The notes below the pieces were generated by a model that saw only the letters and a program-made list of their open reading frames with translations, had not been told where the DNA came from and did not search any database. DNA of 64,000 bases from Paenibacillus kyungheensis (GTDB taxonomy: Bacteria; Bacillota; Bacilli; Paenibacillales; Paenibacillaceae). Each line of letters opens with the position of its first letter. The first letter of the stretch is position 1. The stretch spans positions 251,501 to 315,500 of the forward strand of contig NZ_CP117416.1 of NCBI RefSeq assembly GCF_028606985.1. Direction: 5' to 3'. A program made the position numbers and the translations under genes. Positions 18,303-27,326 of this stretch are shown piece by piece.

Positions 18303-18989
18303 ATGCCGGACGTTATCAAAATTGTAATCAATACTGCCGGTCAAGAAGGCGATGGTTCATTTGTCTATATCCAAAGAGGGCAAAGTATTCAGATCGGTAG
18401 ACATGTAGGAACAGGGCAGATTGATCTACCTATTTATAATCAATTGGTGTCCAAGCAACACTGCACAATTCACCTTGTAGGAGATCAGCTATATATCGAA
18501 GATTTGGGTAGTAAAAATGGAACAGAATTGAACGGGCAACGCTTGGTTCCGTATCAGCGCTACGCAATGTCTGCGCAAGATCAATTAACGTTAGTGAATG
18601 GTTTGGTAGGTTTACAAATAGAACAAGGCAACCAATTAGAAGAAACACGTGAATATGTACTTAGCGATCTGATCGATCATCGTATTCAACTACATGATTT
18701 TTTCCAGCGAATTGAAGTAGACGGGGAAAGTATTACATTATCGAAAAAAGAATACCAGTTATTCCGGTTATTGTACGGATGTCTGGATCACTTTGTTACA
18801 CGTGAGCAGATTATCGAAGAAGTATGGTCAGAGCGTTATAGTGAAAATGCCGATTTGGTAGGGATCGACGAAGTCAATTCTTTGATCTATCGTACCAATA
18901 AAAAATTAAATAAACATTTTACGATCAAGTCAGTCTACAAAAAAGGGGTATATATGAAGAGAAGTGTTACTCCAACGATCCTTTCTTAG
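18303..18989 (+). CDS. FHA domain / winged-helix transcriptional regulator
   Basis: A 228-residue protein pairing a phosphothreonine-reading FHA domain (about 25-100) with a C-terminal OmpR/PhoB-type winged helix (about 135-218). FHA landmarks are IQIGRHVGTG, SKQHCTIH and DLGSKNGTELNGQ. The second domain shows ITLSKKEYQLFRLLYGC, VTREQIIEEVWSERYS and the NSLIYRTNKKLN recognition region. No receiver domain is present, so control may come through Ser/Thr phosphorylation instead of a two-component relay. ATG 18303 lies 7 nt after AAGGAGAGA. It stands 47 nt upstream of the ABC exporter pair and probably regulates it. Confidence 0.8.
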   Translation: MPDVIKIVINTAGQEGDGSFVYIQRGQSIQIGRHVGTGQIDLPIYNQLVSKQHCTIHLVGDQLYIEDLGSKNGTELNGQRLVPYQRYAMSAQDQLTLVNGLVGLQIEQGNQLEETREYVLSDLIDHRIQLHDFFQRIEVDGESITLSKKEYQLFRLLYGCLDHFVTREQIIEEVWSERYSENADLVGIDEVNSLIYRTNKKLNKHFTIKSVYKKGVYMKRSVTPTILS

Positions 18990-19036
18990 AACAGCATCGG
19001 TTTACATCATGAAGTCAATCACAAAGGGGACTACAT

Positions 19037-20818
19037 ATGACAGTACTTTTTTCGTTTTTGAAAAAATATCGGGTTGCAGCATTTTTGGCGCTGGGTATGA
19101 TGTTAGTCGAATTGGCGCTTGAATTGTTACAGCCTTTTTTGATCTCTAAAATTATTGATGATGGTGTAACGCAAAAAGATATTTCGACGGTATTGTTATG
19201 GGGCGGTATTCTTACAGGTGGTACGATTATTGCTTTTTTTGCAGGTATATTCGGGTCATTTTATGCCGCTCATGCCAGTCAAGGGTTAGGTTATGATCTA
19301 CGGGAAGCGGTCTATAACAAAGTACAATCGTTCTCGTATGCATTATTTAATCGCTTTTCTTCTTCCTCTTTGATCACGCGTTTGACCAATGATATTACCC
19401 AGTTGCAAGATATGGTGTTTATGGGATTGCGATTTATGCTACGGATGCCGTTGTTGGTTGTCGGTAGCAGTGTAATGGCTTTACTTGTTAATGTGAAATT
19501 AGGATTGTTATTAGTGGTCGGGATTCCGATTCTTTTATTTTTTGTTATTGTGATTATGCGCAAGGCATCAGGATTGTTCCAACAAGTACAGCGTCGTCTG
19601 GATACGGTTAATAGTGTGATGCAAGAAAATCTTACAGGCATGCGCTTGATTCGAGTATTTGTTCGCAAAAATCATGAACGTCAGCGGTTTGAAGAGCGCA
19701 GTAACAATTTGATGAAAGGCACCGTGTCGGCATTACGCTTAACGGAAACAACGATGCCTTTTATTTTATTGATTACCAATGCCAGTATTATTGCGGTTCT
19801 CTGGTATGGACACTTGGATATTATCGTGGGTCAAGCTTCGGTCGGTGAAGTGGTAGCGATTATCAACTATGCGATGCGTACGATGGGTGCTTTATCTGCC
19901 TTTTCAATGATTGTAGCTTCTTTCTCTCGTGCCAAAGCATCAGCAGAACGGATTCAAGAAGTGATGTTTACCGTTGAAGATGAACGTCCACAAGGCAATC
20001 AAGATCAATATGTTGCAGGTTCTGCTTCATCTGTAAGCGCATTACAAAAGTCTGATCCTTCTCACATTGGTGTAGCTTTCCGTCAGGTGAGTTTTCATTA
20101 TCCTGGTACAGAAGCAGAAGTGCTCCAAAATATTGATTTTATAGCTCGTGCTGGTGTAACTACAGCGATTATGGGTTCTACCGGTTCAGGCAAGTCGTCG
20201 CTCGTTCAATTGATTTTGCGATTATACGATAGTGATCATGGAGAAATTGATGTATTAGGTAGACGTATTCAAGAGTTAGATGATAATCAATTGCGTGGAT
20301 TAATTGGATATGTACCTCAAGAAATTGTGTTATTTACCGGCAGTATTCGTGAAAATATATCATGGGGTTACGAGCATGCCACACTTGAAGAGATTCAAGA
20401 AGCGGCTCGTATTGCACAGATTCATGACACCATTATCAAGTTGCCCCATGGATATGATACATTGCTTGGTCAGCGTGGAGTCAATTTGTCAGGTGGACAG
20501 AAGCAACGGATCTCTATCGCAAGAGCATTGGTACGTCGTCCATCGATTTTACTTTTAGATGATAGCACCAGTGCATTGGATGTACGCACAGAATCGTTAT
20601 TGCTTGATGCTCTACGTGAATTATCATGTACGACATTATTGATTACACAAAAGATCAGTTCAACGATTCGAGCAGATCAAGTGTTATTGCTGAGTGACGG
20701 TCAATTGATTGCACAGGGCGATCACGATCATCTGTTAGAGACCTCCGAGCTATATCAACAGATTTATGCATCCCAATTTGGAAAGGAGGAACGAGAGCAT
20801 GTGGAAAGCACTAACTGA
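19037..20818 (+). CDS. Heterodimeric ABC multidrug exporter, subunit 1 (degenerate ATP site half)
   Basis: A half-transporter of 593 residues: six membrane helices (about 10-300) and a nucleotide-binding domain (about 345-585). Walker A is GSTGSGKS at 380-387 and LSGGQ at 484-488. Two catalytic positions deviate: the residue after the Walker B Asp is Asp509 instead of Glu, and the H-loop His is Gln538 (LLITQK). This is the pattern of the non-hydrolysing half in heterodimeric exporters such as BmrC/BmrD or YfiB/YfiC of Bacillus. The stop overlaps the start of subunit 2 by 20 nt, giving translational coupling. ATG 19037 follows AAGGGG. Substrate unknown; drugs or amphiphiles are usual. Confidence 0.88.
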   Translation: MTVLFSFLKKYRVAAFLALGMMLVELALELLQPFLISKIIDDGVTQKDISTVLLWGGILTGGTIIAFFAGIFGSFYAAHASQGLGYDLREAVYNKVQSFSYALFNRFSSSSLITRLTNDITQLQDMVFMGLRFMLRMPLLVVGSSVMALLVNVKLGLLLVVGIPILLFFVIVIMRKASGLFQQVQRRLDTVNSVMQENLTGMRLIRVFVRKNHERQRFEERSNNLMKGTVSALRLTETTMPFILLITNASIIAVLWYGHLDIIVGQASVGEVVAIINYAMRTMGALSAFSMIVASFSRAKASAERIQEVMFTVEDERPQGNQDQYVAGSASSVSALQKSDPSHIGVAFRQVSFHYPGTEAEVLQNIDFIARAGVTTAIMGSTGSGKSSLVQLILRLYDSDHGEIDVLGRRIQELDDNQLRGLIGYVPQEIVLFTGSIRENISWGYEHATLEEIQEAARIAQIHDTIIKLPHGYDTLLGQRGVNLSGGQKQRISIARALVRRPSILLLDDSTSALDVRTESLLLDALRELSCTTLLITQKISSTIRADQVLLLSDGQLIAQGDHDHLLETSELYQQIYASQFGKEEREHVESTN

Positions 20819-22667
20819 TCCTTTACGTTATCCCAAGCCTGCTGTCATGACGGAAGCAGTAGCAAACAAATCGACAAAAGTCGAACCTGTAGCTGGTAAA
20901 AAGCGTCGTGCAAAAGACTGGAAAGGAACGCTAGGAAGAATCTGGTACTACCTTGCTGAACGCAAACTGAAGTTAATGCTAGTACTCTTTATGGTGTTAC
21001 TCACGTCAGCGCTCACGTTGCTCGGCCCTTATCTGATCGGGATAGCGATAGATGATTTTCTTGCTAGGGATGCAGGGCAGATGTGGGTCTGGTTCCTTGT
21101 TGGCTTAGCTGTCGTATATATTCTCAATTCGGTTACGTCGTGGCTACAAAATATATGGATGATTGAGATTGCGCAAGAAACAGTCTACCGGATGCGAGTC
21201 GATTTATTTTCCCATTTGCACCAATTACCTATTCCTTTTTTCGGCAAAAGACAGCAAGGGGAATTGATGAGTCGGGTGACCAATGATATCGAAAATGTCA
21301 GTTCTACACTTAATAGTTCAGCCATCCAAATTTTCTCCAGTGTATTGACGTTGATTGGTACATTGGTCGTAATGTTGTGGCTGAGCCCACTGTTGACGTT
21401 GATTACATTTCTCGTAGTGCCGTTGATGGCATTCGGTATGCGCTGGATTACAAGGCGTACAGGACCGTTATATCGTGAACGTCAGAAAAATTTGGGTGAT
21501 CTGAACGGATATATCGAAGAGACGTTGTCTGGTGAAAAGATTATCAAAGCGTTTGCTCAAGAACAACGAGTGATCGGTGAATTTGGAGAGCGTAATGATC
21601 GCATCCGTTTATCTGGATTTTGGGCGCAGACGATCTCCGGGTTTATTCCTAAGCTTATGAATGGATTGAATAATTTGAGCTTTGGTCTGATTGCAGGAGT
21701 AGGCGGTATATTGGCGATCAAAGGCATGATTACAGTAGGTGTGATCGTTATTTTCGTCGAGTATGCACGTCAATTTACCCGCCCGTTAAATGATCTTGCC
21801 AATCAGTGGAATACATTGCTATCAGCGATAGCTGGGGCAGAGCGTGTATTTGAAATTTTGGATGAATCGGTAGAAGCAGAAGATGAACAACAAGCTGTTC
21901 AGGTGGATCATATCGAAGGTGCTGTCGTTTTTGATGATGTATCGTTTGCTTATGATACCAGTGAGGGTGGCGATACATTACAGCATATTTCATTTACAGC
22001 ACAACCGGGTGAAATGATAGCTCTTGTAGGGCCTACCGGAGCAGGCAAAACGACATTAATTCAATTGATTTCTCGCTTTTATGATGCCGATCAAGGCAAG
22101 ATTACGATTGATGGACGGGATATCCAAAGTATTAAGCGAGAAAGCTTGCGGTCACATACAGCATTTGTATTGCAAGATTCATTTTTATTTGAAGGTACAG
22201 TGATGGATAATATCCGCTATGGTCGACTGAATGCGACAGATGAAGAAGTGCAAGATGCCGCAATCCTAGCCAATGCGCACTCGTTTATCGAACGATTGCC
22301 TGAAGGATATAACCATCGTCTCAATCGAGATGGTGGTGGAATCAGTCAAGGGCAACGACAACTCATCAATATCGCACGTGCGTTGTTAGCTGATCCTTCG
22401 ATTCTGGTATTGGATGAAGCGACCAGCAGTATTGATACGGTCACCGAGATCAAAATTCAAGAAGGATTACAGCGCTTAATGGAAGGCAGAACAAGCTTTG
22501 TGATTGCGCATCGATTGAATACTATTCGAGCAGCCGATCAGATTCTAGTATTGCGAGATGGTCAGATTTTGGAAAAAGGTTCTCACGATCAATTGCTAGA
22601 CACCGGCGGATTTTATAGCGACTTATTTTACAGTCAATTGCATTCATCCGATGCCTTGCAAGCTTGA
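20799..22667 (+). CDS. Heterodimeric ABC multidrug exporter, subunit 2 (catalytic half)
   Basis: A half-transporter of 622 residues with a cytoplasmic N-terminal extension of about 55 residues, six membrane helices (about 60-345) and an NBD (about 375-615). Walker A is GPTGAGKT at 411-418, Walker B ends in catalytic Glu540, and His571 is the H-loop (VIAHRL). The signature is ISQGQ (515-519) instead of LSGGQ. With subunit 1 this yields one working ATP site (Walker motifs here plus LSGGQ of subunit 1) and one degenerate site. ATG 20799 lies behind AAAGGAGGA within the end of subunit 1. Confidence 0.88.
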   Translation: MWKALTDPLRYPKPAVMTEAVANKSTKVEPVAGKKRRAKDWKGTLGRIWYYLAERKLKLMLVLFMVLLTSALTLLGPYLIGIAIDDFLARDAGQMWVWFLVGLAVVYILNSVTSWLQNIWMIEIAQETVYRMRVDLFSHLHQLPIPFFGKRQQGELMSRVTNDIENVSSTLNSSAIQIFSSVLTLIGTLVVMLWLSPLLTLITFLVVPLMAFGMRWITRRTGPLYRERQKNLGDLNGYIEETLSGEKIIKAFAQEQRVIGEFGERNDRIRLSGFWAQTISGFIPKLMNGLNNLSFGLIAGVGGILAIKGMITVGVIVIFVEYARQFTRPLNDLANQWNTLLSAIAGAERVFEILDESVEAEDEQQAVQVDHIEGAVVFDDVSFAYDTSEGGDTLQHISFTAQPGEMIALVGPTGAGKTTLIQLISRFYDADQGKITIDGRDIQSIKRESLRSHTAFVLQDSFLFEGTVMDNIRYGRLNATDEEVQDAAILANAHSFIERLPEGYNHRLNRDGGGISQGQRQLINIARALLADPSILVLDEATSSIDTVTEIKIQEGLQRLMEGRTSFVIAHRLNTIRAADQILVLRDGQILEKGSHDQLLDTGGFYSDLFYSQLHSSDALQA

Positions 22668-22690
22668 TCTTAGGCTCATCATTCCAGCAC

Positions 22691-23053
22691 TTACCGAAGC
22701 AGTAAAAAAAGCAATGAGAGCAGAGCAGGAGCACCTTGCATCAACCAGATTCGGCGACTGGCTGTAGCACCGCCGTATAGAGCAGCGATCAGTACACAGA
22801 TAATAAAGAATAATTGAATCTGATAGCCAAAAATAGCTGTCGGATGAACCAATCCCCAGATTAATCCTGCGGCAAGAAAGCCATTATATAGCCCTTGATT
22901 GGCAGCAAGCGATTTGGAAGATTCGGCAAATTCAGGCGTAAGATTGAACGTTTTTAGTGTGCGCGGCTTTGTCCAAAGAAACATTTCCATCACCATAATA
23001 TAAAGATGTTCAACTGCAACTAATACAACAAAGATGATAGATAGTAGATACAT
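22691..23053 (-). CDS. DUF1304 family membrane protein
   Basis: A 120-residue protein with four hydrophobic helices (about 1-22, 53-72, 76-95 and 101-119). The EHLYIMVMEMFLW motif in the first part and ANQGLYNGFLAAGL in the second are hallmarks of the DUF1304 family of small membrane proteins with no assigned role. ATG 23053 lies 6 nt after AAAGGAG; upstream in-frame codons lack such a site. It converges on the ABC exporter with only 23 nt between the stops. Confidence 0.8.
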   Translation of the reverse strand: MYLLSIIFVVLVAVEHLYIMVMEMFLWTKPRTLKTFNLTPEFAESSKSLAANQGLYNGFLAAGLIWGLVHPTAIFGYQIQLFFIICVLIAALYGGATASRRIWLMQGAPALLSLLFLLLR

Positions 23054-23124
23054 GATTGTTCTCCTTTCTTGTCCAAAGATACTGTTAGTGTAGCAGAATG
23101 AATTGCAATCATACATCATTCCAC

Positions 23125-23160
23125 GAAAAAAAGATGCCGTTTAGTTAAGGCATCTTTTTT
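23125..23160. terminator. Bidirectional terminator
   Basis: AAAAAAGATGCC and GGCATCTTTTTT arms with a 9-nt loop. It ends transcription of the TM2 gene on the minus strand. Confidence 0.85.
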
Positions 23161-23208
23161 GCATTACATATGAAGCTAAGTATGAACGATCTATCTGCGA
23201 GTACGCTA

Positions 23209-23568
23209 TTAATAATTAGAATAATTCGGCGGCGAAATCGGTTTTTGAATTAAGATTTGGTCGATAATACTACTTTCAACATAATCGTTACGCTCTTTTA
23301 CCATGGTATGCAAAAGAAAAGCATCTACAAACCACCATATGGCTGTTATAAATGAGCCGAAAAACGTAAGCGTCAAAATCAATTGCGCAATAGCAGAACC
23401 TGTTTTGCCCATATAAAAGCGATGTGCTCCAAATATGCCTAAGAAGAACCATAGAATATAAGCTACTGTCATATCTTTACCATAGGCTCTAACTTCAGAC
23501 TCAAGCAACATGAGTTCACGCGTATCTAACTGACTTTTACGTTGCCAATTGTTATAACTTAATCCCAT
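23209..23568 (-). CDS. TM2 domain-containing membrane protein
   Basis: A 119-residue protein. Residues about 32-92 form a TM2 domain: two membrane helices around the conserved FLGIFGAHRFYMGKTG turn, with an AYILWFFLG start and an IWWFVDAFLL end. The family is widespread and its role is poorly known. ATG 23568 lies 7 nt after AAAGGAGTG; 18 in-frame codons upstream lack a ribosome site. The C-terminal tail (ILIQKPISPPNYSNY) is cytoplasmic and Pro/Tyr-rich. Confidence 0.8.
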   Translation of the reverse strand: MGLSYNNWQRKSQLDTRELMLLESEVRAYGKDMTVAYILWFFLGIFGAHRFYMGKTGSAIAQLILTLTFFGSFITAIWWFVDAFLLHTMVKERNDYVESSIIDQILIQKPISPPNYSNY

Positions 23569-23856
23569 TTCTATCACTCCTTTACTATCAAAATAGTCGT
23601 ACCTCTCCATCAATAATGCCATTTTAACAAGATTATCCCATTTAATCTACTGTATTCTACGTTGTTAGATGAGGGAAATATTCATTATATGACATTGATT
23701 TTGAAAAAAAAGATGAGAGTAATTATTTCAAATCTCTTTTTCTGCCAATTGTAAAAATAGTTGGTAACTCTTCATTATACATGGTAATATAGACAACGAA
23801 TTTAAAAATAGATAATATTACCTAGTTCATTTTAACTATTCTTAGGGGGAATAACA

Positions 23857-24639
23857 ATGTCTTTTTGCACAAAATGTGGTACACAGCTTCAACCCAATGA
23901 AATACATACTTGTGTTTCTACAGAACAACCGATAGTAAATGCTGCTTCACCAACGTCTACACCATCACCGATATTAACATCAGCAAGAGATCATCTAGCA
24001 CATGTAGACAAGCATAAGATTTTGAATCTACTCAAAAATCCGATGTCTGCTTTGCAACTAAGAGCAGAAAGCGATCTATTGTACGGAGTTTTAGGATTGG
24101 TTGTATCATTGTTAGGTTTTGTTTTGTGGGCATGGTCATTTAAGCATCAATTGATCAAGCTAATGATTTTAGGATTTGGAAGTTTGATAAGTGATGACAA
24201 AGAATCATATCGCGAAGCTAGTGAATATTTGCCTATCGTAAATCATATGTTATTGCTAGGTCTGATCTCGTTAATCGTACTGGTAGGTATAACATTTTTA
24301 TTAGGCAACAAAATGGGATTACATAAATTACATTGGAAAGATAGCATGGTACAGCTAGGCGGATTACAACTTATTTCAGGTATTGGATTTATCGTAGCAG
24401 CTCTTATGATGTTCATATCTATCAAATTGTCATTTTTACTATTATTTACTACTTCGCTAGCTGCATTGGTTTTAACATTGGTTGCAGGTATCGAAATGTT
24501 CCGTATCCAGCGTGATCGTCTGGCTTTATTTATTGGACTTACTGTATTGATTCAAGTGTGTGCTATTCTGGTTGTCTTTAATTCCTTTGGTAGCGAATTA
24601 GTAGAAGAAGCACAACGGATTAGCCGTAATTTATTTTAA
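23857..24639 (+). CDS. Zinc-ribbon membrane protein
   Basis: A 260-residue protein opening with a zinc ribbon (Cys4, Cys7, His17, Cys19), a Thr/Ser/Pro linker, then about five or six hydrophobic helices from residue 73 on. The domain order (zinc ribbon then polytopic membrane part) matches uncharacterised Bacillales proteins often found beside TcaA/YvbJ-type genes, and the next gene here is one. ATG 23857 lies 9 nt after AGGGGG. Probably co-transcribed with the next gene (59 nt gap); a shared cell-envelope role is inferred. Confidence 0.7.
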   Translation: MSFCTKCGTQLQPNEIHTCVSTEQPIVNAASPTSTPSPILTSARDHLAHVDKHKILNLLKNPMSALQLRAESDLLYGVLGLVVSLLGFVLWAWSFKHQLIKLMILGFGSLISDDKESYREASEYLPIVNHMLLLGLISLIVLVGITFLLGNKMGLHKLHWKDSMVQLGGLQLISGIGFIVAALMMFISIKLSFLLLFTTSLAALVLTLVAGIEMFRIQRDRLALFIGLTVLIQVCAILVVFNSFGSELVEEAQRISRNLF

Positions 24640-24698
24640 AATCATATAGAGCTACTCTAACTTAATGAATAGTGATCCAAGAAAGGATATTACCTGTT

Positions 24699-26606
24699 AT
24701 GTATTGTGGAAATTGTGGAACAAAGACACAGCCAGATTGGGTATTTTGCAAAGAGTGTGGTCATCGATTACAACCAGAAGCATCTACAAATGAAATTAGA
24801 GAAACAGAACATGTACCTGTAGTTGCCAAGCCAGCACGTCAACCGATTCAATTATCGCGTCGAACCAAATTATGGGGCGGTGTTGGAGCAGGAGTCATTG
24901 TGTTGTTGCTAATTGCTTTTCTAGTATTACGTGCAACTTATGGTCCTTCATCTGCGGAAGAACTTGCTCAGCAAATGAAAGAAGCTGTTCAAGCCGGAGA
25001 TGCGAATACATTAGCCAGTTATTTAGATGATAAAGATTCACCGTTACACCAGTCAGACAAAATATCTTTATTTGCTGAAACGCTCCAAACCGATGATGCT
25101 AAAAAAGCATATAACAATGGTATTGTTGAGGCATTAGATCGTGCAGAATATATTCAGAAAGAAAATGCTTCGCTAGCAGATGCAGTGAAAAAACAGATTC
25201 GGGAAAGTCTAGGCGGAGGTCAGTGGTTGACACTTGTACCTGTAGAATCATGGCGTGGAACCAAATGGACAGCACATATTGAGCCTGTACAGATTGAAGC
25301 GTCTTTACCTTATCTCAATGAAAATCTAACTACTTCGATGACGATTGGTAATGTAGCGGCGCAAGACAATCGTATTCAGGACTTGTGGCCTTCTGTATAT
25401 ACGTACAAAGGCGTAATTCGTGGAGAGTTCGCTGAAGCGCCTGTTACTGATACAGTAGAAGCTTTTAATACGACTGAAAATAATAAAGCGATCTTGGATT
25501 ATACCCAGCTTGCTTCACTAGAAGTTCAGCTTCCGCCGGTAGAATCGACCATCACATTAAATGATAAACCGATTACAGGTACACCTGGAGATTATCTAGA
25601 TATTTTACCTGTACCCGCGCAATCCAAATTTGTAGTCACTACACAAGCACAAGGATCAGAGATTACAGGAGAGACCACTCTTCAATCGGGTGAACAAGAT
25701 CGTTATGATTTGAATACGATTTTGCAGAAGCCGATCGCAGATAAGTCACTAGATCTTATCTATAATGCTTCGACCAGTCTGGCAGAAGCGATTAATACAA
25801 GCAACGCCAAAGCAGTCAAAGGTGTTAATCCCAATTCAGATTATTACAATCGTGCCACATGGGAAATGAATAGTTACTTTACGCAACCGAAATATACATT
25901 GCAAAAAGTAGTAATCGATCTCGATTCTATTCAAATCAACAAAGAATCGATTGAAATCACAGCTACACAGGTATATACAGCCAAAAATGAAGATGGCACG
26001 TCTAATGATAAAAATGTAAGTTGGACTTACCAGATTACCCAACAGCCCAATCAAAAACAATGGTGGATCGATTCTGCATCGACAAGTTGGAGCAATGCAA
26101 TAAATGCTAAAAATACGATTGAAAAAGCAAGTAGTGCAACGACTACATCAGCAGAAACAGACTCTACAGATCAAGTATCTGCCAATACAGCCTCTACAAG
26201 TACGGCATCTACAGATGAAGCATCGTTAGAAAGTGCAGAAGTAACAGATACATCGATTCATGATTTTATGACCGACTATCTAAGCACTTCGGTAGATGCT
26301 ATCAATGCAGGCGATTTTAGTATGGTTTCTTCATTATTGGATGCAGACGGCCCGGTGTACAAAGAATCATCCAGTTATATCGATCATCTTCAAAGTAAAG
26401 GAATCACCGAAGAATTGGTTAGTTCAACTGTCCAATCATTCAAAGCCAATACGGATAATATGTATACTGTACACACTACAGAAACATACAATATTATAGC
26501 TAAAGATGGTACAACACAGAAGAAATCGTTCAACTCGGTATATACGCTGAAATTAATCGATAACGAACTCAAAACGTATCAATTGGTTAGCACGAAAGAA
26601 ATATAA
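24699..26606 (+). CDS. TcaA/YvbJ-like zinc-ribbon membrane protein
   Basis: A 635-residue protein with N-terminal zinc ribbon (Cys3, Cys6, Cys17, Cys20), one membrane helix (about 62-86) and a large extracellular part made of several similar alpha/beta domains, followed by a Ser/Thr/Ala linker (about 475-515) and a C-terminal NTF2-like domain (about 520-635). This is the layout of Staphylococcus TcaA, linked to teicoplanin response, and of Bacillus YvbJ (about 600 residues). ATG 24699 is chosen because the zinc-ribbon Cys begins at residue 3; an AAAGGA site is about 12 nt upstream. A strong terminator follows. Role in envelope stress is inferred from relatives. Confidence 0.78.
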   Translation: MYCGNCGTKTQPDWVFCKECGHRLQPEASTNEIRETEHVPVVAKPARQPIQLSRRTKLWGGVGAGVIVLLLIAFLVLRATYGPSSAEELAQQMKEAVQAGDANTLASYLDDKDSPLHQSDKISLFAETLQTDDAKKAYNNGIVEALDRAEYIQKENASLADAVKKQIRESLGGGQWLTLVPVESWRGTKWTAHIEPVQIEASLPYLNENLTTSMTIGNVAAQDNRIQDLWPSVYTYKGVIRGEFAEAPVTDTVEAFNTTENNKAILDYTQLASLEVQLPPVESTITLNDKPITGTPGDYLDILPVPAQSKFVVTTQAQGSEITGETTLQSGEQDRYDLNTILQKPIADKSLDLIYNASTSLAEAINTSNAKAVKGVNPNSDYYNRATWEMNSYFTQPKYTLQKVVIDLDSIQINKESIEITATQVYTAKNEDGTSNDKNVSWTYQITQQPNQKQWWIDSASTSWSNAINAKNTIEKASSATTTSAETDSTDQVSANTASTSTASTDEASLESAEVTDTSIHDFMTDYLSTSVDAINAGDFSMVSSLLDADGPVYKESSSYIDHLQSKGITEELVSSTVQSFKANTDNMYTVHTTETYNIIAKDGTTQKKSFNSVYTLKLIDNELKTYQLVSTKEI

Positions 26607-26615
26607 TTATCCACA

Positions 26616-26655
26616 AAGAACCTCTCCTAACATAAATGGAGAGGTTCTTTTTTTG
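26616..26655 (+). terminator. Terminator after the TcaA/YvbJ-like gene
   Basis: Perfect 12-bp stem AAGAACCTCTCC / GGAGAGGTTCTT with a 10-nt loop and seven T. It may also serve hmoB, which converges from the other side. Confidence 0.9.
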
Positions 26656-26664
26656 CAGCATGTA

Positions 26665-27168
26665 TTAGACAACGACTGCATAATTTTTAACAAATGAAGG
26701 GCGAGGGAAAATAGAAGGTTGCTGTGCAGTAATGCCTTCAGACGTATCCCGTTTACGATGAGCATGGCTGTAAGCTTGAGATTCTTGCCATGCTTTGAAA
26801 TGCTCTTCCGATGCCCAGAGTGTCATAATGACATACGTATCATCATCAAGCGGACGCATCACTCGAATCCCCACAAAGCCAGGTTCGTCTTCCACTTTAC
26901 GCGCACGATTGCTAAACCGCTCTTCAAATGCAGATCGACCATCTGCGGTTACTGGAATATTGTTCAGTACAGCATAACTACCACCAATATCCCCACTATG
27001 ATCCAGCACCTCATATCGTGATGCATTTTCAGTGTGAAAATCCAATGGTTCATCGATCTCTAATACATACCGAGTCTCATCTTCATGTTGCAACGTAATC
27101 GTCTGTGGCAATTCAGCCGCTTCAGGAAAATGTTCTTCAAATTGATGCGAGCTAATATAAATATACAT
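26665..27168 (-). CDS. hmoB: Heme-degrading monooxygenase HmoB
   Basis: A 167-residue ABM-fold protein that matches, from memory, the Bacillus subtilis HmoB (YhgC) over its C-terminal two thirds: YAVLNNIPVT, FEERFSNRARKVEDEPGF, RVMRPLDDDTYVIMTLW, AHRKRDTSEGI and SIFPRPSFV. These enzymes open the heme ring and release iron in the cytoplasm. The conserved Asn in FSNRA and the His in AHRKRD fit the heme-site residues of the family. The start ATG 27168 lies 6 nt after AAAGGTGG. It is divergent from the lantibiotic genes, with a 158-bp shared upstream region. Confidence 0.88.
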   Translation of the reverse strand: MYIYISSHQFEEHFPEAAELPQTITLQHEDETRYVLEIDEPLDFHTENASRYEVLDHSGDIGGSYAVLNNIPVTADGRSAFEERFSNRARKVEDEPGFVGIRVMRPLDDDTYVIMTLWASEEHFKAWQESQAYSHAHRKRDTSEGITAQQPSIFPRPSFVKNYAVVV

Positions 27169-27218
27169 CGTGATCCACCTTTCATATTGGGAAAATAGTT
27201 CAATATTTTTTAACTATC

Positions 27219-27234
27219 TTGATAATTACTTGAT
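27219..27234 (+). promoter_or_regulatory. Paired TTGAT box (SpaR/NisR-type) upstream of lanB
   Basis: TTGAT at 27219-27223 and again at 27230-27234, 6 nt apart (11-bp period). SpaR and NisR bind such TTGAT-N6-TTGAT repeats in front of their target promoters. Candidate -10 hexamers are TATAAT 27238-27243 and TATAAG 27254-27259; with the second, TTGATA 27230-27235 would act as -35 at 18-bp spacing. The same repeat stands before lanA. Confidence 0.7.
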
Positions 27235-27326
27235 ATTTATAATTTAGCATGTTTATAAGTTCTATCCTATAGATTACCAGTATATACAAATTATAACCTT
27301 ACATTATAGAAAGAGAGGTAGAATAC

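Noticed and set aside
24672-24698. GTG start at 24672 for the TcaA/YvbJ-like protein
   Set aside because: It adds nine residues before the zinc ribbon and has no ribosome site; ATG 24699 starts right at the ribbon.
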